DNA from: [Clostridium] asparagiforme DSM 15981
GTDB lineage: Bacteria > Bacillota > Clostridia > Lachnospirales > Lachnospiraceae
Reading direction: 5' to 3'
DNA length: 64,000 bases
Assembly: GCA_025149125.1 (NCBI GenBank)
Contig: CP102272.1
Coordinates: 372,001-436,000, forward strand
Shown: positions 42,847 through 51,285 of the stretch, piece by piece
Numbering within the stretch: position 1 is the first letter of the stretch
Layout: each line of letters opens with the position of its first letter
The notes under the pieces: generated by a model
Told to the model about the DNA's origin: nothing
What the model saw: only the letters and a program-made list of their open reading frames with translations
The model's database searches: none
Translations under genes and position numbers: made by a program

Positions 42847-43510
42847 TATGTTCCTTGGGATCAAACAGTTCGCTGACCATATGGGTTTTCATAATGTTGC
42901 GGGCCTGCTCGCAGCTTCGCTGGGCAATGGCCTCCGCGATCTTTGGGTGATAATAGATACCGCCGTAATAACCGAATACCCGGTTAATATTGAGGCAGAC
43001 AGTCTGGTCCAACAGCTGGCCCATCACATTGGAGATAATGGGGTTGTCGATAAATTCCGCCAATGTCATGTGAAACTGCGCATCCAGCCGGGCAAACAGC
43101 TCCTGGTTCCCCACCGCGGCCTTCAACTGCTGGTTCAGCAGGTTGAGGTCCGCTATTAATTCAGGCGTCGCGTTGGCGGCAGCCTCGTAGGCCAGCTCCG
43201 GCTCAATCAGGGATCGGGCCTGGCGTATGGTGACCATGTCGGTCAGTAGGGCGGTATCCAGATAATGGCCCTTGCCAAATAGGGAAATGTCGATGGAGCG
43301 CACAAACGTGCCCCTCCCATGCTGGCTTTCCAGTATGCCCAGCACATTGAAACGCTGTATGGCGGCCCGGACGCTCCCACGCCCTACTCCCAGCCTGCTG
43401 CACAGCTCATTCTCAGAAGGAATCTTGGTGTTGACGGCCCATGCGCCGTCCTTGATCTGCTGTTGCATGTATTTTACAATTTCTTCCACTACCAATTTGT
43501 CTTTTTTCAT
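42824..43510 (-). CDS. GntR-family regulator, FadR subfamily
   Basis: A 228-residue repressor: GntR winged helix (residues 5-75; KIPSENELCSRLGVGRGSVR) and an all-helical FCD effector domain with metal ligands (Asp and His in LDAQFHMTLAEF, His near the C-terminus in MKTHMVSEL). FCD domains bind carboxylates or sugar acids. It converges on dctM; the 20-bp operators at 39430 and 39623 are its probable targets, so it would control both dehydratases and the transporter. TTGTAATACAA fits the subfamily. Confidence 0.9.
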   Translation of the reverse strand: MKKDKLVVEEIVKYMQQQIKDGAWAVNTKIPSENELCSRLGVGRGSVRAAIQRFNVLGILESQHGRGTFVRSIDISLFGKGHYLDTALLTDMVTIRQARSLIEPELAYEAAANATPELIADLNLLNQQLKAAVGNQELFARLDAQFHMTLAEFIDNPIISNVMGQLLDQTVCLNINRVFGYYGGIYYHPKIAEAIAQRSCEQARNIMKTHMVSELFDPKEHRKNAISL

Positions 43511-43703
43511 AGGCGCTCCCGGGGCGTTAAAACTTAATCTGATGTGCAGGTGTACTTAACACTATTTTAACAGCTTTTGCCGGTTTCTGCCAGAGCGGTT
43601 TTTGCGGATGGCGGGGATTGAGTGGATGTTTTGGCGATTTTACAGGGATGCGATGCTCGTTCGGCTGGATTAGAACCAATGATAGTTGTTTTTCTGTTGA
43701 GAC

Positions 43704-43732
43704 TTGACAATGCGGATGCGCAGTGCTATTCT
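43704..43732 (+). promoter_or_regulatory. Promoter of the TPP riboswitch-thiW transcript
   Basis: TTGACA (43704-43709), 17 bp, TATTCT (43727-43732). The riboswitch starts a few bases downstream. The preceding 190 bases hold nothing recognised. Confidence 0.75.
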
Positions 43733-43740
43733 AAATACCA

Positions 43741-43826
43741 ATAGGGAGCTTGTGTAGCAGGCTGAGAGGAAGTAATCGAACTTCGACCGTTAGAACCTGA
43801 TCGGGTAATGCCAGCGTAGGGAAATA
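43741..43826 (+). promoter_or_regulatory. TPP riboswitch (THI element)
   Basis: Classic thi-box: TAGGGAGC, then GGCTGAGAGGAA (pyrimidine-sensor helix), then AGAACCTGATCGGGTAATG and CCAGCGTAGGGAA (pyrophosphate helix and closing P1). Binds thiamine pyrophosphate. A terminator follows at 43861, so excess TPP should stop transcription before thiW. Confidence 0.96.
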
Positions 43827-43860
43827 GTGTGATTTGCAGTAGTTTACCATGCAAAAATCA

Positions 43861-43890
43861 AAATCCAGGCTGATGCGGCCTGGATTTTTT
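43861..43890 (+). terminator. Riboswitch-controlled terminator
   Basis: AAATCCAGGC and GCCTGGATTT form a 10-bp stem with a 7-base loop and T run. The GATTTGCA/TGCAAAAATC pair just upstream could be part of the switch. The remaining leader to 44046 is GC-rich without a further recognised site. Confidence 0.85.
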
Positions 43891-44046
43891 AGTTAGCTGC
43901 GCTGTCCGGGCTGCGGCGCCTGTTCATCTGAGACAGCCTGCCTGCGCAGCCCGCGGGCAACTGTTCGGCGTCCCATCCCCGCGTCCCATTACCCGCCTGC
44001 AATACCCCGGCAGCTTCCTGAAAAACCCACAAAAGGAGCAAAAATT

Positions 44047-44595
44047 ATGAAAATCAACTCAAAGAAACTGGCCGTAAGCGCCATGCTGACGGCGGTGGCC
44101 GTGTCCCTTTCCACCTTTGCCGTCCCCATCGGCGCGTCCAAATGTTTCCCCATCCAGCATCTGTGCAATGTGATGGCAGGAGTATTTTTAGGGCCCTGGT
44201 ACGGCGTGGGCATGGCGTTTTGTACATCGCTGATCCGCAACCTCATGGGCACCGGAAGCCTGCTGGCCTTCCCGGGCAGCATGGTGGGCGCGTATCTGTG
44301 CGGTATGTTGTACAGGCACAGCCATAAGCTGATGATGGCCTATGTGGGAGAGGTGTTCGGCACCGGAATCCTGGGCGCGACCATGTGTTTCCCGGTGGCG
44401 TCTATGCTCATGGGCAAGGAGGTGGCCGTGTTCTTCTATGTAATCCCGTTTCTGTCCAGCACCCTGTGCGGCACCGTGATCGCCGCCCTGCTGATCGGCG
44501 CGCTGTGCAAATCCGGGGCGTTTCAGCACCTTGGCCGCATTCTGGAGCATGACGGCGCGGTGGCGGGGGAGAAAGCGCCCGGGAGACTGCGGTAA
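44047..44595 (+). CDS. thiW: ThiW, ECF transporter S component for a thiamine precursor
   Basis: A 182-residue membrane protein with about five helices and the ThiW signature FPIQHLCNVMAGVFLGPWYG near residues 35-55. It is the substrate-specific subunit of an energy-coupling-factor importer, thought to carry the thiazole moiety of thiamine; the shared ECF module must be elsewhere. Riboswitch control agrees. AAAGGAG precedes the ATG. Its C-terminal tail is longer and more charged than the hydrophobic core. No thiM or thiE lies next to it here. Confidence 0.92.
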   Translation: MKINSKKLAVSAMLTAVAVSLSTFAVPIGASKCFPIQHLCNVMAGVFLGPWYGVGMAFCTSLIRNLMGTGSLLAFPGSMVGAYLCGMLYRHSHKLMMAYVGEVFGTGILGATMCFPVASMLMGKEVAVFFYVIPFLSSTLCGTVIAALLIGALCKSGAFQHLGRILEHDGAVAGEKAPGRLR

Positions 44596-44872
44596 TTAAA
44601 AAGGAATTCAACTATAATTTCGGGATTCCCACAATCCAACCACTTTATCAGGGGTTCCGCTGCAAACCCAGCATACCGTAAATCGTCTGAATATAACCAG
44701 ACTGAGACCGGGAATCCTCAGCCTCCCTGTCATGATCCCGGCCAACCCCGAATATATCCTTAAGTACCAAGATACGTTCCGAGCATATCCCCACAAATTT
44801 CCTGGAAACAAGAAATTTGCACAAAAATATCCTGCGAATTTCCACCAATCTGCCGAAAAAGTGCAATCCCTC

Positions 44873-44930
44873 TTGCGCTTTCCGCAAAAAGGTGTATAGT
44901 AAAAACAGAAATTAAAGCGCATTAACTTTT
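44873..44930 (+). promoter_or_regulatory. lacI-like gene promoter with LacI operator
   Basis: TTGCGC (44873-44878), 16 bp, TATAGT (44895-44900). The operator at 44909-44930 has core TTAAAGCGCATTAA, a near-palindrome over the expected start point. The rest of the gap 44596-44949 holds no recognised feature. Confidence 0.72.
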
Positions 44931-44949
44931 GGAGAAAAGAGGGGACTAC

Positions 44950-45951
44950 ATGGGAGAGAAGCAGCAGGTGAGCCTGGAGGACGTGGCACGGTACTGCGGG
45001 TTGTCGACCGTGACGGTTTCCAGGGTCTTGAATCACTCGCCCAGTGTGCGGGAATACAACCGTCAAAAGGTCATGGAAGCCATTGAAGCGCTGGGATACA
45101 TACCAAACGCGGCGGCCCGGACACTGGCCCGGGGAACCACCGGAATCATCGGAATGATCACGCCGGGACTTCAGGACCCGTTTTTCAGCCAGATTGTCCA
45201 GGAAGTGAACAACGGCCTGATCAGCCACAATCTGTTTCTGGCTATTTCCATTACAGCCAACCAGGGCTGCGATTATATTTTACAGCAGCAGCGCGTGGAC
45301 GGCATGATGCTGCTGGCGCCCGGCATGGAGGATGAGTTCGTCCCCCGGCTCAAGAGCCAGAAGGTGCCATTTGTGGTGCTGGACAGCCAGAACCGGAACG
45401 CGGATTACAGCTGTATTCTCGTGGACAATTTCGACGGCGGCTATCAGGTGGGCCGGCATTTCCTTGACCTGGGGCACCGGCGCATCGGTTTTATCGGCGG
45501 CCCCAGGGAGCTGATCAACAGCTCGGAGCGGGAACACGGGCTTCAGGCCGCCCTCTCCGGGGAAGGACTTTCCGTTGTCCGCTCGGAGCGGGGCCAGTTC
45601 TGCTTTGCGGACGGATACCGGATCATGACGGCCTGGATCGGGCAGGGCGTGGTGCCGCCTGCAATTTTCGCGGCCGACTGTAACCTGGCTTTGGGGGTGA
45701 TTACAGCGCTGCGGGAGCACGGCTACCGGGTGCCCCAGGACGTTTCAGTCTGCGGATTTGACGACGAGCCAATGGCCCAGGAATACATTCCGGCCCTCAC
45801 CATCGTGGCCCAGCCGGTTTCTGCGCTGGCGGAATGCGCCATTGAACAGCTGATGATCTGGATCGGCGGCGGGCGGCCAAAGCAGCTGATCTACCGGCTG
45901 AAGCCCAAACTGGTAGTACGCGAATCCACGGCCCCACGGCCGGCAGATTGA
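44950..45951 (+). CDS. LacI-family repressor
   Basis: A 333-residue LacI/GalR protein. N-terminal HTH and hinge (VSLEDVARYCGLSTVTVSRVLN; YIPNAAARTLARG), then a periplasmic-binding-like sugar domain (GIIGMITPGLQDPFFSQIV; GFDDEPMAQEYIPALTIV). ATG 44950 follows AGAGGGG. It probably represses itself and the GH4-ABC operon at 46225 through the shared operator. Effector presumably a glycoside-derived sugar. Confidence 0.93.
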   Translation: MGEKQQVSLEDVARYCGLSTVTVSRVLNHSPSVREYNRQKVMEAIEALGYIPNAAARTLARGTTGIIGMITPGLQDPFFSQIVQEVNNGLISHNLFLAISITANQGCDYILQQQRVDGMMLLAPGMEDEFVPRLKSQKVPFVVLDSQNRNADYSCILVDNFDGGYQVGRHFLDLGHRRIGFIGGPRELINSSEREHGLQAALSGEGLSVVRSERGQFCFADGYRIMTAWIGQGVVPPAIFAADCNLALGVITALREHGYRVPQDVSVCGFDDEPMAQEYIPALTIVAQPVSALAECAIEQLMIWIGGGRPKQLIYRLKPKLVVRESTAPRPAD

Positions 45952-46074
45952 CCGTGGGAAGGTACAACATACGTTATCCCGCGAAGCGAATCCTTGGCTT
46001 CAGCGTGATCGTTAACCATACGGCGGCAGGCGGCGTCCTTTAAAAATGGATTCCGCTCCTGCTGCACTGAGAGA

Positions 46075-46099
46075 AAATAGCAAATCGCTATTTATTTTT
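46075..46099 (+). terminator. Small terminator after the LacI gene
   Basis: AAATAGC and GCTATTT form a 7-bp stem with a 5-base loop, followed by ATTTTT. Confidence 0.55.
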
Positions 46100-46106
46100 A
46101 AGATCT

Positions 46107-46128
46107 AAAAGTTAATACGCTTTAATTT
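46107..46128 (+). promoter_or_regulatory. LacI operator upstream of the GH4-ABC operon
   Basis: The reverse complement of this 22-mer equals the operator at 44909-44930 except for one central base (core TTAAAGCGTATTAA against TTAAAGCGCATTAA). It is about 97 bases before the GH4 start. No clear -35/-10 pair was seen nearby. Confidence 0.75.
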
Positions 46129-46224
46129 TTGGAGATCAGCCGTAAACAGCATTCAAACAATCATGAAAGGACAGCCAAGCGGACCATTAAAAGCCCGCCT
46201 GACATAGACAGGGAGGGAATGAAC

Positions 46225-47517
46225 ATGTCGGAAAAGCAAGGATTAAAAATAGCAATTATCGGTTCGGGGAGCACCTACACGCCGGAACTGATCGACGGAT
46301 TTATCCGGCTTCGGGAAACGCTGCCGGTCCGCCAGTTCATGTTTATGGACATCGATGACCGGAAACGTACCATCGTGGGGGAGCTGTGCATCCGTATGCT
46401 TCAGGAGGAGAAAATGGACTCCGAAGCCATCCTGACCGCCGATCTGGACGAAGCCGTCCGGGACGCGGATTACGTCATCACCCAGATTCGGGTGGGCAAA
46501 CTTCCGGCCAGGATTCTGGATGAGACCATACCGCCAAAATACGGTCTGCTGGGCCAGGAGACCACCGGAATCGGCGGTTTTATGAAGGCCCAGAGGACCA
46601 TCCCGGTGATGTGCCATATCGCGGACCGGGTAAAGGAGCTGGCGCCGGAGGCATTTATCATCAACTTTACAAACCCGTCGGGAATTATCACCGAGGCCGT
46701 GATGAAACATGGATTTAAACGGATCATCGGACTCTGCAACGTGCCCATCAATATGACCTCCAGCGTGCGGGAGCAGATTCCGAACGGGGAGCTCACCATG
46801 GATTACGTGGGGCTGAACCATTTGAGCTGGATCTACCACATCGAGCAGGACGGCCGGGATATTACAAAAGAGGCCATCCGCCAGGGCGTTAAGAGCGAGC
46901 GCATGAACAACATTCCGCCCTCGGACCTGGACCGGGAGATTACCGCGGTGGCAGGGGCAGTCTACTCCCCCTACCTGGAATATTATTACGACCGGGAGCA
47001 CAAGAAAAAGCACAATCTGGACAGCGGAAAATGCCGGGGCGAGGAGTGCATGGAGATCGAGGAACAGCTGCTTGCCTTGTATTCCGAGAAAACCCTGTGC
47101 CGCAAGCCGGAGCTGTTAAACAAGCGGGGCGGCCATCGGTATTCGGAGGTGGCGGTGAACCTGGTTCACGATCTGTACAACAATACGGGAAATGTGAACA
47201 TCGTCAACGTGAGGAACGGGGCCACCCTGGATTTTCTGGAACCGGACGACGTGGTCGAGGTGGCCTGCGCCATCGACCGGGACGGGGCTCATCCGCTGCC
47301 CCTGAGGAAAATCGACAATACGCACATCAAAACAATGATGGAGACGGTGAAGGAATACGAGCGTCAGACCGTAAACGCGGGACTTGCGGGGGACCGGACG
47401 GCCGCGCTCAGAGCCATGGTGGTCCATCCGCTGATGGGGGATTACACCACATCCCAAAAGTGTCTGGACGAGATGCTGAACGCCAACCGGGCCTATCTGC
47501 CGCAATACAAATTTTAG
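46225..47517 (+). CDS. Glycoside hydrolase family 4 (6-phospho-beta-glucosidase-like)
   Basis: NAD+- and Mn2+-dependent glycosidase, 430 aa. NAD motif IIGSGSTYTPELIDGF at the N-terminus, then GQETTGIGGF, NFTNPSGIITEAV, GLCNVPINM (metal-binding Cys) and GLNHLSW (metal-binding His). The pattern matches LicH/CelF 6-phospho-beta-glucosidases more than LplD or alpha-galactosidases. ATG 46225 is seven bases after GGGAGGG; the longer frame to 46129 runs through the operator. It is coupled with an ABC importer rather than a PTS, unusual for a phospho-glycosidase. Substrate therefore open. Confidence 0.88.
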   Translation: MSEKQGLKIAIIGSGSTYTPELIDGFIRLRETLPVRQFMFMDIDDRKRTIVGELCIRMLQEEKMDSEAILTADLDEAVRDADYVITQIRVGKLPARILDETIPPKYGLLGQETTGIGGFMKAQRTIPVMCHIADRVKELAPEAFIINFTNPSGIITEAVMKHGFKRIIGLCNVPINMTSSVREQIPNGELTMDYVGLNHLSWIYHIEQDGRDITKEAIRQGVKSERMNNIPPSDLDREITAVAGAVYSPYLEYYYDREHKKKHNLDSGKCRGEECMEIEEQLLALYSEKTLCRKPELLNKRGGHRYSEVAVNLVHDLYNNTGNVNIVNVRNGATLDFLEPDDVVEVACAIDRDGAHPLPLRKIDNTHIKTMMETVKEYERQTVNAGLAGDRTAALRAMVVHPLMGDYTTSQKCLDEMLNANRAYLPQYKF

Positions 47518-47532
47518 TTGGGAGGGAGTCAG

Positions 47533-48462
47533 GTGAAGAAAAAGAAACGGCTCACAAGGGACGATCTGGAACTGATGATTATGGCGACGCCCACGCTGGT
47601 ATGGTTTTTACTGTTCTCGTTTCTGCCCATGCTGGGAGTGCTCATCGCGTTTAAGAACTTTCACATTTCAGGAGGCGGATTCATCAACAGCTTCTTAAAC
47701 AGCCCCTGGGTGGGATTTAAGAATTTCGAGTTTCTATTTTCCACCAACGAGGCATTTACCATCACGAGGAACACGCTGCTGTACAATCTCTGCTTTATCG
47801 TGCTGGACGTGGCGGTGCCGGTCACATTTGCGCTGATGCTCCACGAGATCCGAAACCGTAGAGCGGCCAAGGCCTACCAGACCATCCTGTTTTTGCCCTA
47901 TTTCCTGTCCTGGGTGGTGGTCGGCAGCTTCCTGTACGCGTTTTTAAGTCCGGATAAGGGGATTATCAACCACATGATCACCCAGTCCGGCGGAACTCCG
48001 GTGAGCTGGTATACCAACACCAAGCCATGGCCCTTCCTGCTGATCTTCATCCGAACCTGGAAGGAAATGGGATACGGCACGGTGATTTACCTGGCCAGCC
48101 TGGCGGGCATCGACACCACCTTTTACGAGGCGGCCGTCATAGACGGGGCCACCAAATGGCAGCAGATCAAGTTCATCACGCTGCCGTTACTGCGCTCCAT
48201 CGTGGTGATCATGATGATCATGGCCACCGGAAAGATTTTCAACGCGTCCTTCGGCCTGTTCTACCAGATTCCAAGGGATTCCGGGGCGCTCTACAGCGTG
48301 ACCAATGTGATCGACACCTATGTATACCACGCCATGATGGGAATGGGCGAGATCGGCATGAGCGCGGCTGCGGCCCTGTTCCAGTCCGTGATGGGTATGA
48401 TCATGCTGCTGGGCTCCAACTGGCTGGTGTCCAAGGTTGACAATGAGAACGCGCTGTTCTAG
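47533..48462 (+). CDS. ABC sugar transporter permease (LplB-like)
   Basis: Inner-membrane permease of about 309 residues with six helices and the EAA loop YEAAVIDGATKWQQIKFITLP split by the invariant glycine. LplB/YtcP type, typical of importers for oligosaccharides and polysaccharide fragments. GTG 47533 follows GGGAGGGAG; TTG 47518 overlaps the GH4 stop region and precedes the site. First of three ABC genes after GH4; the ATPase is not encoded here and is presumably the shared MsmK type. Confidence 0.9.
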   Translation: MKKKKRLTRDDLELMIMATPTLVWFLLFSFLPMLGVLIAFKNFHISGGGFINSFLNSPWVGFKNFEFLFSTNEAFTITRNTLLYNLCFIVLDVAVPVTFALMLHEIRNRRAAKAYQTILFLPYFLSWVVVGSFLYAFLSPDKGIINHMITQSGGTPVSWYTNTKPWPFLLIFIRTWKEMGYGTVIYLASLAGIDTTFYEAAVIDGATKWQQIKFITLPLLRSIVVIMMIMATGKIFNASFGLFYQIPRDSGALYSVTNVIDTYVYHAMMGMGEIGMSAAAALFQSVMGMIMLLGSNWLVSKVDNENALF

Positions 48463-48473
48463 GGAGGTGTGTT

Positions 48474-49406
48474 ATGAAAACAGATACAACTGAAATCCAG
48501 GACGGGGAGACCAGGTTCAACCATATCGGAAAGGGCGCAAACACGGCGTTTCACATCATATTCATCCTGCTTTCGATCCTGTGTCTGGCTCCGCTGGTGT
48601 TCGTGATTATTATCTCATTCAGCTCCGAACACTCCGTTATGGTCAACGGCTACAGCTTCCGCCCCGACGAGTGGTCCACAGGGGCCTATGAATTTGTGTT
48701 CCAGAGCGGCGGCCAGGTCATGCACTCCCTGGGCATGTCGGCTCTGGTGACCGTAACCGGTGTGGCCATTGGAATGGCGCTGACCAGCACTTACGCTTAT
48801 GTGCTGAGCCGCAAGACCTTCCGTTACCGGAAGCTGTTTACCGGGATCCTGGTTGCCACGATGTTTTTCAACGGCGGCCTGGTATCCACCTATATGGTGG
48901 TGGCCAATTTCCTGCACCTGAAAAATAATTTCCTGGCTCTGGTGCTGCCGGTGGCGGTGACGCCCTTCAACATCATCGTGCTGCGGACGTTTTTCGCCAC
49001 CAGCGTGCCGGACGCGCTGATCGAGTCCGCGAAAATAGACGGGGCGTCCCAGTTCAAGATATTTACGGACATTGTGCTGCCCATTTCCCTTCCCGGGCTG
49101 GCAACGGTGGCGCTGTTTTTAACGCTCACCTACTGGAACGACTGGAAAAACGCCCTGCTCTACATCGACAGCAAGAGCCTTTACCCGCTCCAGTATCTGC
49201 TCATGAAGATCGAGCGCAACATCGAGTTTATCGCCCAGAACGCCGGCAGGGGCAGTATGGGGCTGGATTCGGCTCTGTCCAGGCTTCCCAGCGAGACCGC
49301 AAAGATGGCCATTGTGGTGATCGCCACGCTGCCCATTGCCTGTGCTTATCCGTTTTTCCAGAGGTATTTTGTCAGTGGACTGACCGTAGGGTCGGTAAAA
49401 GAATAG
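48474..49406 (+). CDS. ABC sugar transporter permease (LplC-like)
   Basis: Second permease of the importer, 310 aa, six helices after a polar N-terminus of about 25 residues. The EAA loop is ESAKIDGASQFKIFTDIVLP. LplC/YtcP-like. Eleven bases separate it from the previous gene, with AGGGAGGTG as ribosome site. Confidence 0.9.
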   Translation: MKTDTTEIQDGETRFNHIGKGANTAFHIIFILLSILCLAPLVFVIIISFSSEHSVMVNGYSFRPDEWSTGAYEFVFQSGGQVMHSLGMSALVTVTGVAIGMALTSTYAYVLSRKTFRYRKLFTGILVATMFFNGGLVSTYMVVANFLHLKNNFLALVLPVAVTPFNIIVLRTFFATSVPDALIESAKIDGASQFKIFTDIVLPISLPGLATVALFLTLTYWNDWKNALLYIDSKSLYPLQYLLMKIERNIEFIAQNAGRGSMGLDSALSRLPSETAKMAIVVIATLPIACAYPFFQRYFVSGLTVGSVKE

Positions 49407-49423
49407 AAGGAGGAAAATTAGTT

Positions 49424-50881
49424 ATGAAAAAAGTATTATCAGCAGCTCTCTGTGGGTGTATGGCGGCTTCTCTGGCGCTCACCGGATGTTCCACCGGAGC
49501 TTCCGGCGGCGCGTCGGACGGCGGCAAAGAGGACGTAACCCTGCTTTGGTACACGGAGGGCGACCAGCCAGACGACCTGCAGATGGTCCTGGACAAAGTG
49601 AATCCCATATTGAAAGAGAAGATCGGAGCCACTGTCGATATCCGCTTCATCTCCAACGCGGATTACGACGAGAAAATGACCTCGGTGATCAACTCCGGCG
49701 AGCCCTATGACATCTGCTTTACCTGTGACTGGGCTAACAGCTACGCCATCAACGCCAGGAAAGGCGCTTACCTGGATCTGACGCCCTACCTGGACGGGGA
49801 CAACAAGGCCCTGAAGGAAGCGGTGGACAGCCGGTTCTGGGACGGCGTTGCCGTGGACGGGAAGATTTACGGCGTTCCGGCCAACAAGGAGCTACCCTAC
49901 GCGCCCGTTTGGGCATTCACAAAGGAACTGGTGGACAAATACAATCTGGACATCGACAGTGTCAGCGACCTGGCTTCCCTGGAGCCCCTGTTAAAGACCA
50001 TCAAGGAAAATGAACCGGAGATCGTTCCCCTTCCCCTGCGGGCCAGCGATATCCCCGGCATCATCGATCATTACGACATCCCGGCCGCCAGAGAGCTGCC
50101 CGCCTACGTGCGCTACGACGACGAGAACCGCAAGGTGGTCAATCCCTTTGAGCAGGAGGATGTGCTGAACAACCTGCGAACTATTCGGGATTATTTTGAG
50201 AAAGGCTATATCAACCAGGATGCGGCCACCAACAAGCAGAAGCTGAAAAACCGCCTGATCTACGTTGGCTGGTACTGCCCGGGCGCTGAGGAGATTTGGG
50301 GTAATCAGGCCGGCTACGAGGTGGTGTGCAGGCCCCGCTATGAGAACTATTACTCCACCACGTCCTGTATCGGTTCCCTCCAGGCTGTTTCCGCCAACAG
50401 CAAACATCCGGCGGAGGCCGTGAAGTTCCTGGAACTGCTGAACACCGACCCGGAGATCAAGAACCTGCTGACCTACGGCATCGAGGGCGTTCACTATGAG
50501 AAAACCTCCGACACGTCCATCAAGCTGTTGGATGCGTCCAGCAAATACACTACGGATTACTACACTCTGGGCAATGAGCTGATCATGTACACCGTGGATC
50601 CCCAGGCCCACGACCTCTGGGATCAGTACCGCGCCTTCAACGACGCCTCCAAGCCGTCCGTGCTGGTGGGCTTCAGCTTCAACAATGAAAACGTCAAGAC
50701 AGAGTACGCCTCCGTGATGAACATCACGGCCCAGTACCTGCCCCAGCTGTTCACCGGTTCCGCCGCCGACGTGGATCAGACGGTTGCGGAAATGAACCAG
50801 AAGCTCTATGACGCCGGGCTTCAGAAAATCATTGACGATATGCAGAAGCAGGTTGATGAGTGGGCTGCGAAGCAGAAATAA
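49424..50881 (+). CDS. ABC transporter solute-binding lipoprotein
   Basis: A 485-residue extracellular receptor. Lipobox LTGC (Cys22), Gly/Ser linker, then a family-1 solute-binding fold (LLWYTEGDQPDDLQMVLDKV near residue 45). It resembles the LplA/DUF3502-type receptors that partner LplB/LplC permeases. Likely binds an oligosaccharide. Last gene of the operon headed by GH4. Confidence 0.9.
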   Translation: MKKVLSAALCGCMAASLALTGCSTGASGGASDGGKEDVTLLWYTEGDQPDDLQMVLDKVNPILKEKIGATVDIRFISNADYDEKMTSVINSGEPYDICFTCDWANSYAINARKGAYLDLTPYLDGDNKALKEAVDSRFWDGVAVDGKIYGVPANKELPYAPVWAFTKELVDKYNLDIDSVSDLASLEPLLKTIKENEPEIVPLPLRASDIPGIIDHYDIPAARELPAYVRYDDENRKVVNPFEQEDVLNNLRTIRDYFEKGYINQDAATNKQKLKNRLIYVGWYCPGAEEIWGNQAGYEVVCRPRYENYYSTTSCIGSLQAVSANSKHPAEAVKFLELLNTDPEIKNLLTYGIEGVHYEKTSDTSIKLLDASSKYTTDYYTLGNELIMYTVDPQAHDLWDQYRAFNDASKPSVLVGFSFNNENVKTEYASVMNITAQYLPQLFTGSAADVDQTVAEMNQKLYDAGLQKIIDDMQKQVDEWAAKQK

Positions 50882-51033
50882 ATATCAGACGCCGTAAAAC
50901 GGTTCCGGGAGACCCGGGGACCGGCCGGCGAAGATTGTTGTGATAAAAACAGATATAAGCGTGATATTACATGGCCGCGCAATTCGGATTCAGGTCCGGA
51001 TTGCACGGCCTCTGTGCTGTGCGCGGGCAGATT

Positions 51034-51285
51034 TCAGCTGCCGTACTTGACGGTAAAATCTTCCAAAGATTCCGCCTTAGCCGCCAGCTTCGTCCAACGC
51101 TTCAACGTCTCCTTATCGGACTCCGCGCAGATCCTGGCGCGAAGCTCCTCAGGGACTTCGCCGAACTCGCCAAGCAGATCCAGAATGGCTTCCCGGCTGA
51201 CGGAAAGGCCCTCAGAAAGGCCCTCGGAAAGCCCTTCAGTAAGCCCCTCAGCTCTCCCTTCCTCCCACGCTTCCTCGCGCTCCAT
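51034..51285 (-). CDS. Possible intragenic RpnS-type antitoxin (in-frame internal start)
   Basis: In-frame ATG 51285 (residue 235, MEREEAWEEGRAEGL) is preceded by ACAGGAG, nine bases upstream. It would make an 83-residue protein of the repeat and C-terminal tail. Same arrangement as in the other Rpn gene. Prediction only. Confidence 0.4.
   Translation of the reverse strand: MEREEAWEEGRAEGLTEGLSEGLSEGLSVSREAILDLLGEFGEVPEELRARICAESDKETLKRWTKLAAKAESLEDFTVKYGS

Noticed and set aside
44608-45228. 206-codon minus-strand ORF between thiW and the LacI gene
   Set aside because: Overlaps the lacI promoter, operator and coding start; no motif.
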